Shown: positions 44,175-53,509, counted from the first letter of the stretch. The stretch: DNA of 64,000 nt from Frigoribacterium sp. PhB160 (GCF_003751785.1 NZ_RKIE01000001.1:1465564-1529563), one strand, 5' to 3'. Numbers and translations are program-made. The notes: generated by a model from the letters alone, not told the origin.

Positions 44175-45187
44175 TGGCCAGTTTCTCGAAGTTCGGGAAC
44201 GACCTCTACACGGGGGCCCGCTCCTACGACATCGTCGGTCGACGCCGCACCTGGTACGTCGTCGCCGCCATCGTCATCATCATCTCGGCGACGGTGCCCT
44301 TCCTCCGGGGCGGCTTCCACTTCGGCATCGAGTTCACCGGCGGCTCCGAGTTCCAGGTCGCGCAGCCCGCGTCGCTCGACCAGGACATCGCGACCGACAC
44401 GGTCGAGGACACCGTGCCCGGGTCGAACCCCCGCGTGACCCAGGTCGGCAGCGACACGATCCGCATCCAGACCTCGCAGCTCGAGGCCTCGCAGACCAAC
44501 GACCTCGCCGACGCCCTCGCCACGGCCTACGACGTCCCGACCGACCGCGTCACCTCGTCGTTCATCGGCGCATCGTGGGGCGCCGACATCACGGGCCAGG
44601 CCATCAAGGGCCTCGTCATCTTCCTCATCCTGGCCGCGATCGGCATGACGCTGTACTTCCGCACCTGGAAGATGTCCCTGGCCGCCATGACCGCCCTGCT
44701 GCACGACCTGGTGCTGACGGCGGGCATCTACGGCATCGTCGGCTTCGAGGTCACCCCGGCCGCCGTGATCGGCTTCCTCACCATCCTCGGCTACTCGCTC
44801 TACGACACGGTCGTCGTCTTCGACAAGATCCGCGAGAACACCTCGGAGGACGGCGAGGGCTCGCGGCGCACCTTCGGGCAGTCGATCAACCTCGCGGTCA
44901 ACCAGACCCTCGTGCGGTCGATCAACACGTCGGTCGTCGCCCTGCTGCCGGTCGCGGCGATCCTCTTCATCGGCGCGTTCGTCCTGGGCGCGGGCACCCT
45001 GCGCGACATCTCGCTGGCGCTCTTCATCGGCATCCTCGTCGGCACGTACTCGACGATCTTCATCGCGTCCCCGCTCTACGCGACCCTCCGCCTCCGGGAG
45101 CCCGAGATCAAGAAGCGCGACGACCGCAAACGCGAGGCGTCCGCCACGGCCGCGGCGGCGACCGAGTCGGCGTCGGTGACGTCGTGA
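44174..45187 (+). CDS. secF: Protein translocase subunit SecF
   Basis: 337-residue partner of SecD with six helices. Signatures are GIEFTGGSEFQV in the external loop and YSLYDTVVVFDKIRENT in the membrane core. The ATG overlaps the secD stop by one base, and the stop overlaps the rhodanese gene by four. The C-terminal tail is Lys/Arg/Ala-rich. Confidence 0.96.
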   Translation: MASFSKFGNDLYTGARSYDIVGRRRTWYVVAAIVIIISATVPFLRGGFHFGIEFTGGSEFQVAQPASLDQDIATDTVEDTVPGSNPRVTQVGSDTIRIQTSQLEASQTNDLADALATAYDVPTDRVTSSFIGASWGADITGQAIKGLVIFLILAAIGMTLYFRTWKMSLAAMTALLHDLVLTAGIYGIVGFEVTPAAVIGFLTILGYSLYDTVVVFDKIRENTSEDGEGSRRTFGQSINLAVNQTLVRSINTSVVALLPVAAILFIGAFVLGAGTLRDISLALFIGILVGTYSTIFIASPLYATLRLREPEIKKRDDRKREASATAAAATESASVTS

Positions 45188-45543
45188 CCGACGCGAGCCG
45201 CGCCTCCGGCGACTTCCCCGACGTCTCGGCAGCCGAGGCCGTCGAGCTCGTCCGGTCGGGCGCGTACCTGCTCGACGTCCGTGAGCAGTCCGAATGGGAT
45301 GCCGGGCACGCGCCCCAGGCGGTGCTGGTGCCGCTGTCCGAGTTGGCCGAGCGCCTCGACGAGGTGCCCACCGACCGCGACGTGCTCGTCGTCTGCCACG
45401 CCGGGATGAGGTCGATGCGGGCCTCGGCGGCGCTTCGCCGGGCCGGCCACCGGGCCGTCAACGTCGAGGGCGGCATGCTCGCGTGGCGCGACGCCCAGGG
45501 CGAACTCACCAGCGACAGCGGCGCCGAGCCGTCGGTGGACTGA
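45184..45543 (+). CDS. Single-domain rhodanese-like protein
   Basis: 119-residue rhodanese domain with the catalytic Cys in VVCHAGMRSM and the leading YLLDVREQSEWDAGHAPQA. It would carry sulfane sulfur or act in redox signalling; the partner is unknown. The GTG start overlaps the secF stop, so it is made with the export genes, though a functional link is not evident. Confidence 0.88.
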   Translation: MTDASRASGDFPDVSAAEAVELVRSGAYLLDVREQSEWDAGHAPQAVLVPLSELAERLDEVPTDRDVLVVCHAGMRSMRASAALRRAGHRAVNVEGGMLAWRDAQGELTSDSGAEPSVD

Positions 45544-45554
45544 TCCCGAGGTCG

Positions 45555-45613
45555 TAGTGTTGTCCGCACGGTCCTGCGCCGGGGCCCCTGGCCTCCCGAC
45601 GACGCGGCGCAGG
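45555..45613 (+). promoter_or_regulatory. rel upstream region: -10 candidate and leader hairpin
   Basis: TAGTGT at 45555-45560 is a candidate -10. It is followed by a 9-bp perfect stem (45573-45581 with 45605-45613) enclosing a 23-base loop, ending 26 bases before the rel GTG. Regulation through this structure is inference. Confidence 0.4.
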
Positions 45614-45639
45614 CCATCTCCTGAGAGCGAGGCCCGGCC

Positions 45640-47931
45640 GTGACCGAGATCACCACGAGGAACGACGCGGCCTCGGCCGACGCCGCCCAGGCGGGCAACA
45701 CCGCCTCCCTCCGGACCCTGCTGCCCCGGCTGTTCTCGCGCAGCCAGCCCGCCGGGGCGGTCGACCGCCTCGTCAAGACCGTGCGGCTGCACCACCCGAA
45801 GGCCGACCTCGTCGTCATCGAGCGGGCGTACTCGGTCGCCGAGCGTGCCCACACGGGCCAGCTGCGCAAGAGCGGCGAGCCCTACATCACGCACCCCGTC
45901 GCCGTCGCGCAGATCCTCGCCGACCTCGGCATCGGGTCGAAGACCATCGCCGCCGCGCTGCTCCACGACACCGTCGAGGACACCGACTACACGCTCGACA
46001 TGCTGCAGCGCGACTTCGGCGACGAGATCGCCATGCTCGTCGACGGCGTGACCAAGCTCGACAAGCTGAAGTACGGCGACTCGGCCCAGGCCGAGACCGT
46101 CCGCAAGATGGTCGTCGCGATGTCGAAGGACATCCGCGTGCTCGTCATCAAGCTCGCCGACCGCCTCCACAACGCCCGCACCTGGGGCTTCGTCGAGTCG
46201 GCCTCCGCGACGCGCAAGGCGACCGAGACGCTGGAGATCTACGCGCCGCTCGCACACCGCCTCGGCATCCAGGCGATCAAGTGGGAGCTGGAGGACCTCT
46301 CGTTCGCCGTGCTCCACCCGAAGCTCTACGTCGAGATCGACAACCTCGTGAAGCAGCGGACGCCGCAGCGAGAGCAGTTCGTGCAGAACGTCATCGACGC
46401 GGTGAAGTCCGACCTGAAGTCGACGAAGATCCGCGGCGACGTCGTCGGCAGGCCGAAGCAGTACTACTCGATCTACCAGAAGATGATCGTGCGCGGGCGC
46501 GAGTTCGACGAGATCTACGACCTCGTGGGCATCCGCGTGCTCGTCAGCTCCCTGCGGGACTGCTACGCCGTGCTCGGCTCGATCCACGCCCGGTGGAACC
46601 CGCTGCCGGGACGCTTCAAGGACTACATCGCGACGCCGAAGTTCAACCTCTACCAGTCGCTGCACACCACGGTCATCGGTCCGAAGGGCCGGCCGATCGA
46701 GATCCAGATCCGCACGCACGAGATGCACCAGCGAGCGGAGTTCGGCGTCGCCGCGCACTGGAAGTACAAGCAGCGCATGAACGGCGGACGCGACGACGCC
46801 GGCACGGGCGTGCGCACCGAGACCGACATGGCGTGGCTCGCCCACATCTCCGACTGGCAGGCCGAGACGGCCGACCCGGGGGAGTTCCTCGACAGCCTCC
46901 GCTTCGAGATCGGCGCGAAGGAGGTCTACGTCTTCACGCCCCAGGGCAAGGTCATCGGCCTGCCCTCCGGAGCGACCCCGGTCGACTTCGCCTACGCGGT
47001 GCACACCGAGGTGGGCCACCGCACGATGGGCGCCAAGGTCAACGGTCGGCTCATCCCGCTCGAGAGCGTGCTCTCGAGCGGCGACGTCGTGGAGGTCTTC
47101 ACGTCGAAGAACCCCGACTCCGGGCCGAGCCAGGACTGGCTGACCTTCGTCAAGAGCCCCCGGGCGCGCAACAAGATCCGGCAGTGGTTCACCAAGGAGC
47201 GCCGCGACGAGGCGATCGAGCAGGGCAAGGACGCCATCGCGCGGGCCATGCGCAAGCAGAACCTGCCGCTGCAGAAGCTGATGAACCAGGACAGCATCGC
47301 CGAGGTCGCCTCGCAGCTGCGCTACGACGACGTGTCGAGCCTCTACGCGGCGGTCGGCGAGGGGCACATCTCGACGCAGTCCGTCATCGAGAAGATCCTC
47401 GGCGCGGTCCAGCAGGACGAGGTCGACGAGGGCGAGTTCGAGTTCCCGCGCAAGGGCGTCGCGCGTCCGCTCCGCAACAGCGACTCGGGAGTGCTCGTCC
47501 GCGGCGCCCCCGACATCCTCGTGAAGCTCGCCAAGTGCTGCACGCCGGTGCCGGGCGACCAGATCGTCGGCTTCGTGACGCGAGGCCAGGGCGTCAGCGT
47601 CCACCAGTCGAGCTGCCACAACGTGCAGGGCCTCATGAAGGAGCCCGAGCGCATGATCGAGGTCGAGTGGGCCCCCTCGTCCAAGAGCGTCTTCCTCGTC
47701 CAGATCCAGATCGAGGCGCTCGACCGCGGCGGCCTGCTCTCCGACGTCACGCGCGTCCTGTCCGAGCACCACGTCAACATCCTGTCGGCGAACGTCTCGA
47801 CCTCGGACGAGCGCCTGGCCATCAGCCGGTTCGTCTTCGAGATGGGCGACACGACCCACCTCGACCGCGTGCTGAACGCCGTCCGCCGCATCGACGCCGT
47901 GTACGACGTCTACCGGGTCAGCGCCGGCTGA
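45640..47931 (+). CDS. relA: Bifunctional (p)ppGpp synthetase/hydrolase Rel
   Basis: 763-residue stringent-response enzyme. The HD hydrolase domain is intact (YITHPVAVAQ, LLHDTVEDTDY), as is the synthetase (RGREFDEIYDLVGIRVLV, FKDYIATPKFNLYQSLHT in pieces), so both activities are expected. TGS (YVFTPQGKVIGLPSGATPVDFAYAVHTEVG in pieces), a zinc-finger/helical region (AKCCTPVPGDQIVGFVTRG in pieces) and a C-terminal ACT domain follow. The GTG start gives a 40-residue variable tail. Its 3' end overlaps the convergent AbiEi-like gene by 14 bases. Confidence 0.96.
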   Translation: MTEITTRNDAASADAAQAGNTASLRTLLPRLFSRSQPAGAVDRLVKTVRLHHPKADLVVIERAYSVAERAHTGQLRKSGEPYITHPVAVAQILADLGIGSKTIAAALLHDTVEDTDYTLDMLQRDFGDEIAMLVDGVTKLDKLKYGDSAQAETVRKMVVAMSKDIRVLVIKLADRLHNARTWGFVESASATRKATETLEIYAPLAHRLGIQAIKWELEDLSFAVLHPKLYVEIDNLVKQRTPQREQFVQNVIDAVKSDLKSTKIRGDVVGRPKQYYSIYQKMIVRGREFDEIYDLVGIRVLVSSLRDCYAVLGSIHARWNPLPGRFKDYIATPKFNLYQSLHTTVIGPKGRPIEIQIRTHEMHQRAEFGVAAHWKYKQRMNGGRDDAGTGVRTETDMAWLAHISDWQAETADPGEFLDSLRFEIGAKEVYVFTPQGKVIGLPSGATPVDFAYAVHTEVGHRTMGAKVNGRLIPLESVLSSGDVVEVFTSKNPDSGPSQDWLTFVKSPRARNKIRQWFTKERRDEAIEQGKDAIARAMRKQNLPLQKLMNQDSIAEVASQLRYDDVSSLYAAVGEGHISTQSVIEKILGAVQQDEVDEGEFEFPRKGVARPLRNSDSGVLVRGAPDILVKLAKCCTPVPGDQIVGFVTRGQGVSVHQSSCHNVQGLMKEPERMIEVEWAPSSKSVFLVQIQIEALDRGGLLSDVTRVLSEHHVNILSANVSTSDERLAISRFVFEMGDTTHLDRVLNAVRRIDAVYDVYRVSAG

Positions 47932-48520
47932 CCGGCGTCGCCGGCAGGGCCCGCCGCCCGGCCGGGGACGCGGGCGCGGGGTCGACGATGGAGCGGAGCC
48001 GCTCCGCCCCGCGCAGGCTGTTGACGGCACCGGGACGGCGGCGGGCCAGGGCGAGGACGCGACGCACGTCGACCTGCTGCTCGGCGACGAGCCGTCGGAC
48101 CGTCTCGGCCCCGGCCGGTCCCCACTCGTCGTCACGGACGAGGTCGAGCACGGTGCGCTCGGGCGACGTGACCGACACCTCCCCGAGCACGACGATCTCG
48201 TCGTCGTCGATCAGCACCTCGCCGACCCGCACCCGGGGACCGGCGAGGTGGTGGCGCGCCGTCGACCGCACCACCGCGTCGAGGGCACGAGGAGGCGCGG
48301 CCTGCGTCCCCCAGACCCACGCCGCCGTGCCTCGCGCGGCCACCGTCCGCGTGCCCAGGTCGTCGACCAGCGACGACGCCCGCGCCCACGCGTCGTCGAC
48401 GTCGGCGACCGACGACCAGCGCCCGCCGACCGCGTAGACCTCGCCGTCGAGCGCGGCCGCGCGCAGCTCGACCTCGGGGAGGTCGTCGGGGGAGAGCAGC
48501 CGGGGCAGGCGGGGGTTCAC
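47918..48520 (-). CDS. Putative AbiEi-family antitoxin-like protein (orphan)
   Basis: 200-residue protein resembling the type IV antitoxin/transcriptional-regulator-like proteins common in Microbacteriaceae. It begins with a short winged-helix-like region (RLLSPDDLPEVELRAAALDGEVYAVGG in pieces), then GTAAWVWGTQAAPPRALDAVV and SPERTVLDLVRD, typical of the AbiEi C-terminal part. No AbiEii nucleotidyltransferase toxin is nearby, so it is an orphan. The GTG at 48518-48520 lacks a strong ribosome site. The 3' end overlaps the rel gene by 14 bases, tail to tail. Confidence 0.65.
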   Translation of the reverse strand: MNPRLPRLLSPDDLPEVELRAAALDGEVYAVGGRWSSVADVDDAWARASSLVDDLGTRTVAARGTAAWVWGTQAAPPRALDAVVRSTARHHLAGPRVRVGEVLIDDDEIVVLGEVSVTSPERTVLDLVRDDEWGPAGAETVRRLVAEQQVDVRRVLALARRRPGAVNSLRGAERLRSIVDPAPASPAGRRALPATPVSRR

Positions 48521-48548
48521 CGACCCAGCTTGGCGCACCGTGCCCGGG

Positions 48549-48597
48549 ACGACGAACCGCCCGGCGCCTCCTGTGGAGAGCGCCGGGCGGTCGTCGT
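48549..48597 (-). terminator. Terminator after the DUF349 gene
   Basis: A 12-bp core stem (48556-48567 with 48580-48591), extended by another five pairs across a single-base bulge, encloses a 12-base loop. It lies just beyond the DUF349 stop on the minus strand. Confidence 0.7.
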
Positions 48598-48612
48598 GCC
48601 GAGCAGGAGCGA

Positions 48613-49851
48613 TCAGGACCCGAGGGCGTCGAGCCAGACCTTGCGGGCGTCGAGGGCCTCGCGGGCCTCCTTCATCTTGCGGGCGTCGCCGCCGGCCTCG
48701 GCCGCCGCCAGCTCGTCCTCGAGCTTGGTGATGGCGTCCTGCAGCTGGCTGGCGAGCCCCTCGGACCGCGCCTTGCGCTCCGGGTTGTTCTTCTCCCAGA
48801 ACTGCTCGTCGAGCTCCCGGACGTGCGACTCGACCTTGCGGAGGCGGTCCTCCACGGGGCGGAGCTGGGCGCGCGGCACGCGACCGATCTCGTCCCAGCG
48901 GAGCTGGACGCTCGTGAGCTGCTCGCGAGCCGTGACCCGGTCGGTGACGGCGAGGATCTTCTCGGCCTCGTCGAGCAGCTCGAGCTTCTGCGCGAGGTTG
49001 CCCTCGAACTCGGCGTCGTCCTGCGCGGCGACCTCGCCCTTGGCGGCGTACAGCACGTCGCCCGCCCGCTTGAACCGGGCCCAGAGGGCGTCGTCGTACT
49101 TCTTGCCGGCGCGACCGGCACGCTTCCAGTCGTCGAGCAGGTGACGGTACTCGGGGATGCCGTCGGAGCCCCGCGTCGCGAGCGCGTCGGCCGCCTCGAC
49201 GAGGGCCTGCTTGCGCTGGCGGGCCTCGCGGTGCGTGCTGTCGAGCTCGGCGTAGAACGCCTTGCGGTGCTGGTCGATGGTCGACCGGGCCGCGCGGAAG
49301 CGCTTCCACAGGTCGTTGCCCTCGCCCTTGGGGATGCGCGGGCCGTCCTGCTGGTGCTTCTGCCAGCGGGCGAAGATGTCGTCGACCGACGCCGTGACCT
49401 GCTTCCACTGCACGCGAGCCGGATCTTGCGCGGCGAGGGTCTCGGCCTCGACGACGAGCGACGTGCGGTAGGCGACGGCCTCGGCCAGCGCGGCCTGGTT
49501 CTCGGCGCTCTGCTTCTCGTTCAGCTCGTCGACGGTGGAGTCGAGGGCGCCCAGGCGGGTGCGGAGGGCCTCCACGTCGCCGACGGCGCTCGGCTCGCTC
49601 AGCAGCTGCCGAAGGTGCTTCACCGTCTTGGTGACGTCGGCGGCCGACGCCCCGCGCTTGACGCGCTGCTCGAGCAGGGTCACCTGCCCGGCGAGCTCGG
49701 TGAACTTGCGCTCGTAGTAGGCGAGGGCCTCGGCGGGCGTGGCGTCGGGGTACTGCCCCACGGCACGTTCGCCGTCGCCCTCGCGCACGTACACGGTGCC
49801 GTCGTCGTCGACTCGGCCCCAGGGTGCCTGATCGTCAGTAGCCACTGTCAT
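48613..49851 (-). CDS. DUF349 domain-containing protein
   Basis: 412-residue, highly charged, almost entirely helical protein with tandem DUF349 repeats: each repeat is built around W-x-R/K-F patterns such as DLWKRFRAARSTIDQHRKAFYAEL (in pieces), ALWARFKRAGDVLYAAKGE and EQFWEKNNPERKA. Coiled-coil propensity is strong at the C-terminus (LQDAITKLEDELAAAEAGG). The function is unknown in bacteria at large. The ATG at 49849-49851 gives the conserved start APWGRVDDDGTVYVR. It sits next to rel and the cyclophilin as in related actinobacteria. Confidence 0.9.
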   Translation of the reverse strand: MTVATDDQAPWGRVDDDGTVYVREGDGERAVGQYPDATPAEALAYYERKFTELAGQVTLLEQRVKRGASAADVTKTVKHLRQLLSEPSAVGDVEALRTRLGALDSTVDELNEKQSAENQAALAEAVAYRTSLVVEAETLAAQDPARVQWKQVTASVDDIFARWQKHQQDGPRIPKGEGNDLWKRFRAARSTIDQHRKAFYAELDSTHREARQRKQALVEAADALATRGSDGIPEYRHLLDDWKRAGRAGKKYDDALWARFKRAGDVLYAAKGEVAAQDDAEFEGNLAQKLELLDEAEKILAVTDRVTAREQLTSVQLRWDEIGRVPRAQLRPVEDRLRKVESHVRELDEQFWEKNNPERKARSEGLASQLQDAITKLEDELAAAEAGGDARKMKEAREALDARKVWLDALGS

Positions 49852-49966
49852 CCCTTGCTGGAGGTGCTCGTCGCGGCGCCCAGGACGAGCCCCCGCGATG
49901 GGTGCCCAGCCTATTGCACCGGCGGCCCCGAGGGCCTACTCCCGCCGGGAGGGACCGCCCGGGCGA

Positions 49967-50758
49967 CTACTCGACGCTCGCGCCCGTGATGGTGGTCGGG
50001 ACGACGGGTGCGCCGTCCGTGTCGCTGGTGCCGGGCGTGAGCCCGGCGTCGGTCACGTTCGCGGTGAGCTGGTCGAGCCCGCTCGTGACCTGGCCCACGA
50101 CGGTGTAGCCGCCGGTCGAGGCGTCGAGCTGCGTGTCCCCGTAGGTGACGAAGAACTGCGTCGACTGCGAGTCGGGGTCGGTGCCCCGTGCCATCGCGAT
50201 GGTGCCCGCGGGGTAGGTGCCGTCGGCCGGCACGTTCTCCAAGGGGCCGAAGGTGAAGCCGGCGTCGCCGGTGCCGTCGCCGTTCGCCGAGCCGCACTGG
50301 ATGAACTCGGCCGTCGGGGCGTCGCTCATGCGGTGGCACGCGGTCCCCGTGTAGAAGCCGTCCCGGATCAGGTCGATGACCACCGAGGCCGCCTGCGGCG
50401 CGGCGGCGCCGTCGAGGGAGATGCCGAGGACCACGTCGTCGTTGAGGTCGAGCTCGCCCGTCCAGGTGCGCCCCTCCGCGATGTCGGAGCTCGGCACGTC
50501 GCCGGTCGAGGCCGGGGCCGTGGAGGCGCTGGCCGACGCGGACGCGGAGGCCTCCGACCCGTCGTCCGCCTGGTACCAGACCACCTGGGCGACGACCGCG
50601 AGCGAGACGACGACCACGACGCCCACGACCGCCAGCACGTCGTCGCGGCGACGCCGGCGCTGCTGGGTCGCGTGGACCTGCTGCCGTGCCGTGTACCCGC
50701 GGAGCCGGGCCCGCGCCTCCCGGTCGTGCCTGTCGCTCCGTGCCACGCGTTCCTCCAT
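49967..50758 (-). CDS. Membrane-anchored cyclophilin-type peptidyl-prolyl isomerase
   Basis: 263-residue protein. A basic cytoplasmic tail (TQQRRRRRDDV) and one membrane helix (VLAVVGVVVVVSLAVVAQVVWY in pieces) precede an Ala/Ser repeat linker (about residues 69-85) and a cyclophilin domain exposed outside the cell (FYTGTACHRM, GTIAMARGTDPDSQSTQFFV in pieces, TVVGQVTSGLD). Catalytic-site residues are close to the cyclophilin pattern but divergent, so isomerase activity is likely, not certain. The ATG has a GGAG site. Confidence 0.9.
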   Translation of the reverse strand: MEERVARSDRHDREARARLRGYTARQQVHATQQRRRRRDDVLAVVGVVVVVSLAVVAQVVWYQADDGSEASASASASASTAPASTGDVPSSDIAEGRTWTGELDLNDDVVLGISLDGAAAPQAASVVIDLIRDGFYTGTACHRMSDAPTAEFIQCGSANGDGTGDAGFTFGPLENVPADGTYPAGTIAMARGTDPDSQSTQFFVTYGDTQLDASTGGYTVVGQVTSGLDQLTANVTDAGLTPGTSDTDGAPVVPTTITGASVE

Positions 50759-50837
50759 GTCTCGGCCGTCGGTCCGTCGACCCTAGCGGGGCCGGGCCGT
50801 CGTCCCGTGTCGGCGGCCCGGTCTACCATGGGGCCCC

Positions 50838-52238
50838 ATGAGCCCGCTCCCGCAGAGCTCGACCCCCCTCGCGGTCCGCATGCGCCCCACCAGCCTCGAC
50901 GAGGTGGCCGGCCAGCGGCACCTGCTCCGGCCCGGCTCGCCGCTCGTCACGCTCGCCTCCGACACGTCGGGCGAGCAGGGCGCCGTCTCGGTCATCCTCT
51001 GGGGCCCGCCCGGCACGGGCAAGACGACCCTGGCGCAGGCCATCGCCCACACCTCCGGGCGGCAGTTCATCGAGCTGTCCGCCGTGACCGCCGGGGTCAA
51101 GGACGTCCGCCAGGTCATGGAGAAGGCGCTGTCGAACCGAGACCTGTACGGCACGACGACCGTGCTCTTCCTCGACGAGATCCACCGGTTCACGAAGGCG
51201 CAGCAGGACGCCCTCCTGCCCGGCGTCGAGAACGGCTGGGTGATCCTCATCGCGGCGACGACCGAGAACCCGTCGTTCTCCGTCATCACGCCCCTCCTCT
51301 CGCGGTCGCTGCTGCTGACCCTCGAGCAGCTGAGCGACGACGACCTCGCCGACCTCGTCCGCCGGGCCGTGCACGACCCGCGCGGGCTCGACGACCGCGT
51401 CGTGCTCGACGACGAGGCCCTCGCGACCATCGTCCGGCTCGCCTCCGGCGACGCGCGCCGAGCGCTCACCGCCCTCGAGGCGTCCGCGCAGTCGGCGGCC
51501 GCGACCGCGGCCGAGCAGGGGACCGGAGGCGCGGCGTCGGCCGACCCCGGCGCCGACTACGATCCCGACGCCGAGTACGACGACGACCCGGGCGACAGTC
51601 GTCCCGTGATCACGGCCGAGACCGTCGCGCAGTCCGTCGACCGGGCCCTGCTCCGGTACGACCGCAACGGCGACGAGCACTACGACGTCATCAGCGCGTT
51701 CATCAAGTCGGTCCGCGGCTCGGACGTCGACGCGGCGCTCCACTACCTGGCGCGCATGATCGAGGCGGGGGAGGACCCGCGCTTCATCTGCCGCCGCATC
51801 ATCGTCTCGGCGTCGGAGGACATCGGCATGGCCGACCCGAACGCCCTCACCGTCGCCGTCTCCGCCGCCACCGCCGTGCAGATGATCGGCATGCCCGAGG
51901 GACGCATCCCGATGGCCGAGGCGGTCGTCTACCTCGCCACGGCACCCAAGTCGAACCGGTCGTACAGCGCCCTCGACGCCGCGATCGCCGACGTGCGGGC
52001 CGGCCGGGCCGGGGTCGTGCCGAAGCACCTCCGCGACGCCCACTACCCGGGCGCGAAGCGCCTCGGCCACGGCAAGGGCTACAAGTACTCGCACGACTCC
52101 GAGTTCGGCGTCGTCGAGCAGCAGTACCTCCCCGACGAGCTCGTCGGCCAGACCTACTACGACCCCACGGCGAACGGCAACGAACGCGACGTCGCGGCCC
52201 GGCTCGAGAAGCTGCGGCGGATCACGCGCGGCGGCTGA
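50838..52238 (+). CDS. rarA: Replication-associated recombination protein RarA (MgsA)
   Basis: 466-residue AAA+ ATPase acting at stalled replication forks. The start [17 protein letters not shown] is family-typical; Walker A is [10 protein letters not shown], Walker [20 protein letters not shown], sensor 1 [11 protein letters not shown] 40-residue acidic insert (about residues 225-260, rich in Asp/Glu/Ala) splits the helical lid, then [28 protein letters not shown] (in pieces) and the C-terminal tetramerisation part follow. TACCAT at 50824-50829 is eight bases before the ATG, again suggesting a very short leader. Confidence 0.95.
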   Translation: MSPLPQSSTPLAVRMRPTSLDEVAGQRHLLRPGSPLVTLASDTSGEQGAVSVILWGPPGTGKTTLAQAIAHTSGRQFIELSAVTAGVKDVRQVMEKALSNRDLYGTTTVLFLDEIHRFTKAQQDALLPGVENGWVILIAATTENPSFSVITPLLSRSLLLTLEQLSDDDLADLVRRAVHDPRGLDDRVVLDDEALATIVRLASGDARRALTALEASAQSAAATAAEQGTGGAASADPGADYDPDAEYDDDPGDSRPVITAETVAQSVDRALLRYDRNGDEHYDVISAFIKSVRGSDVDAALHYLARMIEAGEDPRFICRRIIVSASEDIGMADPNALTVAVSAATAVQMIGMPEGRIPMAEAVVYLATAPKSNRSYSALDAAIADVRAGRAGVVPKHLRDAHYPGAKRLGHGKGYKYSHDSEFGVVEQQYLPDELVGQTYYDPTANGNERDVAARLEKLRRITRGG

Positions 52239-52274
52239 CCCGCCGGGGCCGCGTCGCTCTCGCCCCGGGGCGGG
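52239..52274 (+). terminator. Hairpin after rarA
   Basis: Two helices (CCCGCC with GGCGGG, and GGGGC with GCCCC, separated by a small bulge) begin right after the rarA stop and end just before the rpsD -10 candidate. Confidence 0.5.
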
Positions 52275-52282
52275 CTCTCCTG

Positions 52283-52288
52283 TATGCT
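52283..52288 (+). promoter_or_regulatory. -10 element of rpsD, followed by a long leader
   Basis: TATGCT lies 177 bases before the rpsD ATG. The intervening leader contains inverted repeats, including ACGACC/GGTCGT near 52355-52375 and a GC-rich stem near 52410-52430. Ribosomal protein S4 often regulates its own mRNA in other phyla, so autoregulation is possible here but unproven. Confidence 0.45.
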
Positions 52289-52465
52289 CGGGGGGTTGCC
52301 TGGAACTCGGGGCGTCGACGTGCGGCTGCTCACGACGACCCGATCGAGGCGGAACGACCTGTAGCCGGTCGTCGCCGAGGCGCTCACCCCTCTTGTTATG
52401 CCCGTCGGCGCTCGCGCGCCGGGCGGGCGGAACACCACCACCGACAAGATCATGAAGGAACCTGC

Positions 52466-53095
52466 ATGTCCACCAAGTCCCGCACCCGGAGCAAGACGCG
52501 TCTCTCGCGTGCTCTCGGCATCGCCCTCACCCCGAAGGCCGCCCGCTACCTCGAGAAGCGTCCCTACGCTCCCGGCGAGCACGGCCGCACCAAGCGCAAG
52601 ACCGACAGCGACTACGCCGTCCGCCTGCGCGAGAAGCAGCGCCTGCGTGCCCAGTACGGCATCCGCGAGGCCCAGCTCAAGATCGTCTTCAACGAGGCCC
52701 GCAAGGCGTCGGGCCTGACCGGTGAGAACCTGGTCGAGCTGCTCGAGACCCGTCTCGACGCCCTCGTCCTGCGCGCCGGCTTCGCCCGCACCACGGCGCA
52801 GGCCCGCCAGATGGTCGTGCACCGCCACATCCTCGTCGACGGCAAGCTCGTCGACCGTCCCTCGTTCCGCGTCAAGCCGGGTCAGATGATCCACGTCAAG
52901 GCGAAGTCCGAGAAGACGGAGCCCTTCCAGGTCGCGGCCGCCGGCGGTCACGTCGACGTCCTGCCCAAGGTCCCGGGCTACCTCGAGGTCGAGATCGACA
53001 AGCTCCAGGCGCGCCTCGTGCGCCGCCCGAAGCGCGTCGAGGTCCCCGTGACCTGCGAGGTCCAGCTGGTCGTCGAGTACTACGCCGCCCGCTAG
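52466..53095 (+). CDS. rpsD: 30S ribosomal protein S4
   Basis: 209-residue primary 16S rRNA-binding protein. The N-terminal region (KSRTRSKTRLSRALGIALTPKAARYLEKRPYAPGEHG in pieces) lacks the four-Cys zinc site, i.e. the zinc-free form common in actinobacteria. The S4 RNA-binding domain is clear (LVELLETRLDALVLRAGFA, ARQMVVHRHILVDG). The ATG has an AAGGAA site. A strong terminator follows, so it is a single-gene unit. Confidence 0.97.
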   Translation: MSTKSRTRSKTRLSRALGIALTPKAARYLEKRPYAPGEHGRTKRKTDSDYAVRLREKQRLRAQYGIREAQLKIVFNEARKASGLTGENLVELLETRLDALVLRAGFARTTAQARQMVVHRHILVDGKLVDRPSFRVKPGQMIHVKAKSEKTEPFQVAAAGGHVDVLPKVPGYLEVEIDKLQARLVRRPKRVEVPVTCEVQLVVEYYAAR

Positions 53096-53113
53096 CCAGC
53101 ACCTGCACCGACC

Positions 53114-53147
53114 GAGGGAGCGAGCCACGCACGTGGCTCGCTCCCTC
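53114..53147 (+). terminator. Terminator after rpsD
   Basis: A perfect 15-bp stem (53114-53128 with 53133-53147) with loop GCAC, 19 bases after the stop. Confidence 0.85.
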
Positions 53148-53243
53148 CGTCGTCCCCGGGGCGTCGGCGGGCGCCCGCGGCGACTGGGTAAGCTGGACCG
53201 TCGTGCCGCGACCCGCCCCGCGACCACCCGTGAGGAGTCCACC

Positions 53244-53444
53244 GTGAAGAGCCTGATCCTGCTGTCCGTCGGAGTCGTCCTGGGCTTCGCGGCCGCACAC
53301 CAGTTCAACAAGACCACCGCCGGACGCCGCCTCTTCGGCGAGCTCGACGGGGGAGTGCGGTCCTTCCGGGCCGCGGTCGTCGACGGGTACAAGACCCGCG
53401 AGGCCGAGCTGCGCGGCGCGACCGACCCCACGACCGCCGGCTGA
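53244..53444 (+). CDS. Small single-span membrane protein (DUF6167-like position)
   Basis: 66-residue protein with an N-terminal membrane helix (LILLSVGVVLGFAAAHQF) and a soluble C-terminal part ending GYKTREAELRG. The GTG has a GAGGAG site. Many actinobacteria carry small membrane proteins (DUF948, DUF6167) between rpsD and alaS; the topology and REAEL-type end resemble the latter, but similarity is too weak to be sure. The DUF948 partner is absent. Confidence 0.75.
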   Translation: MKSLILLSVGVVLGFAAAHQFNKTTAGRRLFGELDGGVRSFRAAVVDGYKTREAELRGATDPTTAG

Positions 53445-53509
53445 GCAGGGGCGCGCACCGCGCCTCCCGCAGTCCGGCCCCACCCTCCGTCCCCACCACC
53501 GGGAGAACC

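Noticed and set aside
45076-48135. Open frame of 1019 codons antisense to rel
   Set aside because: Shadow frame; composition is Asp/Arg/Val repeats typical of reverse-complemented GC-rich codons.
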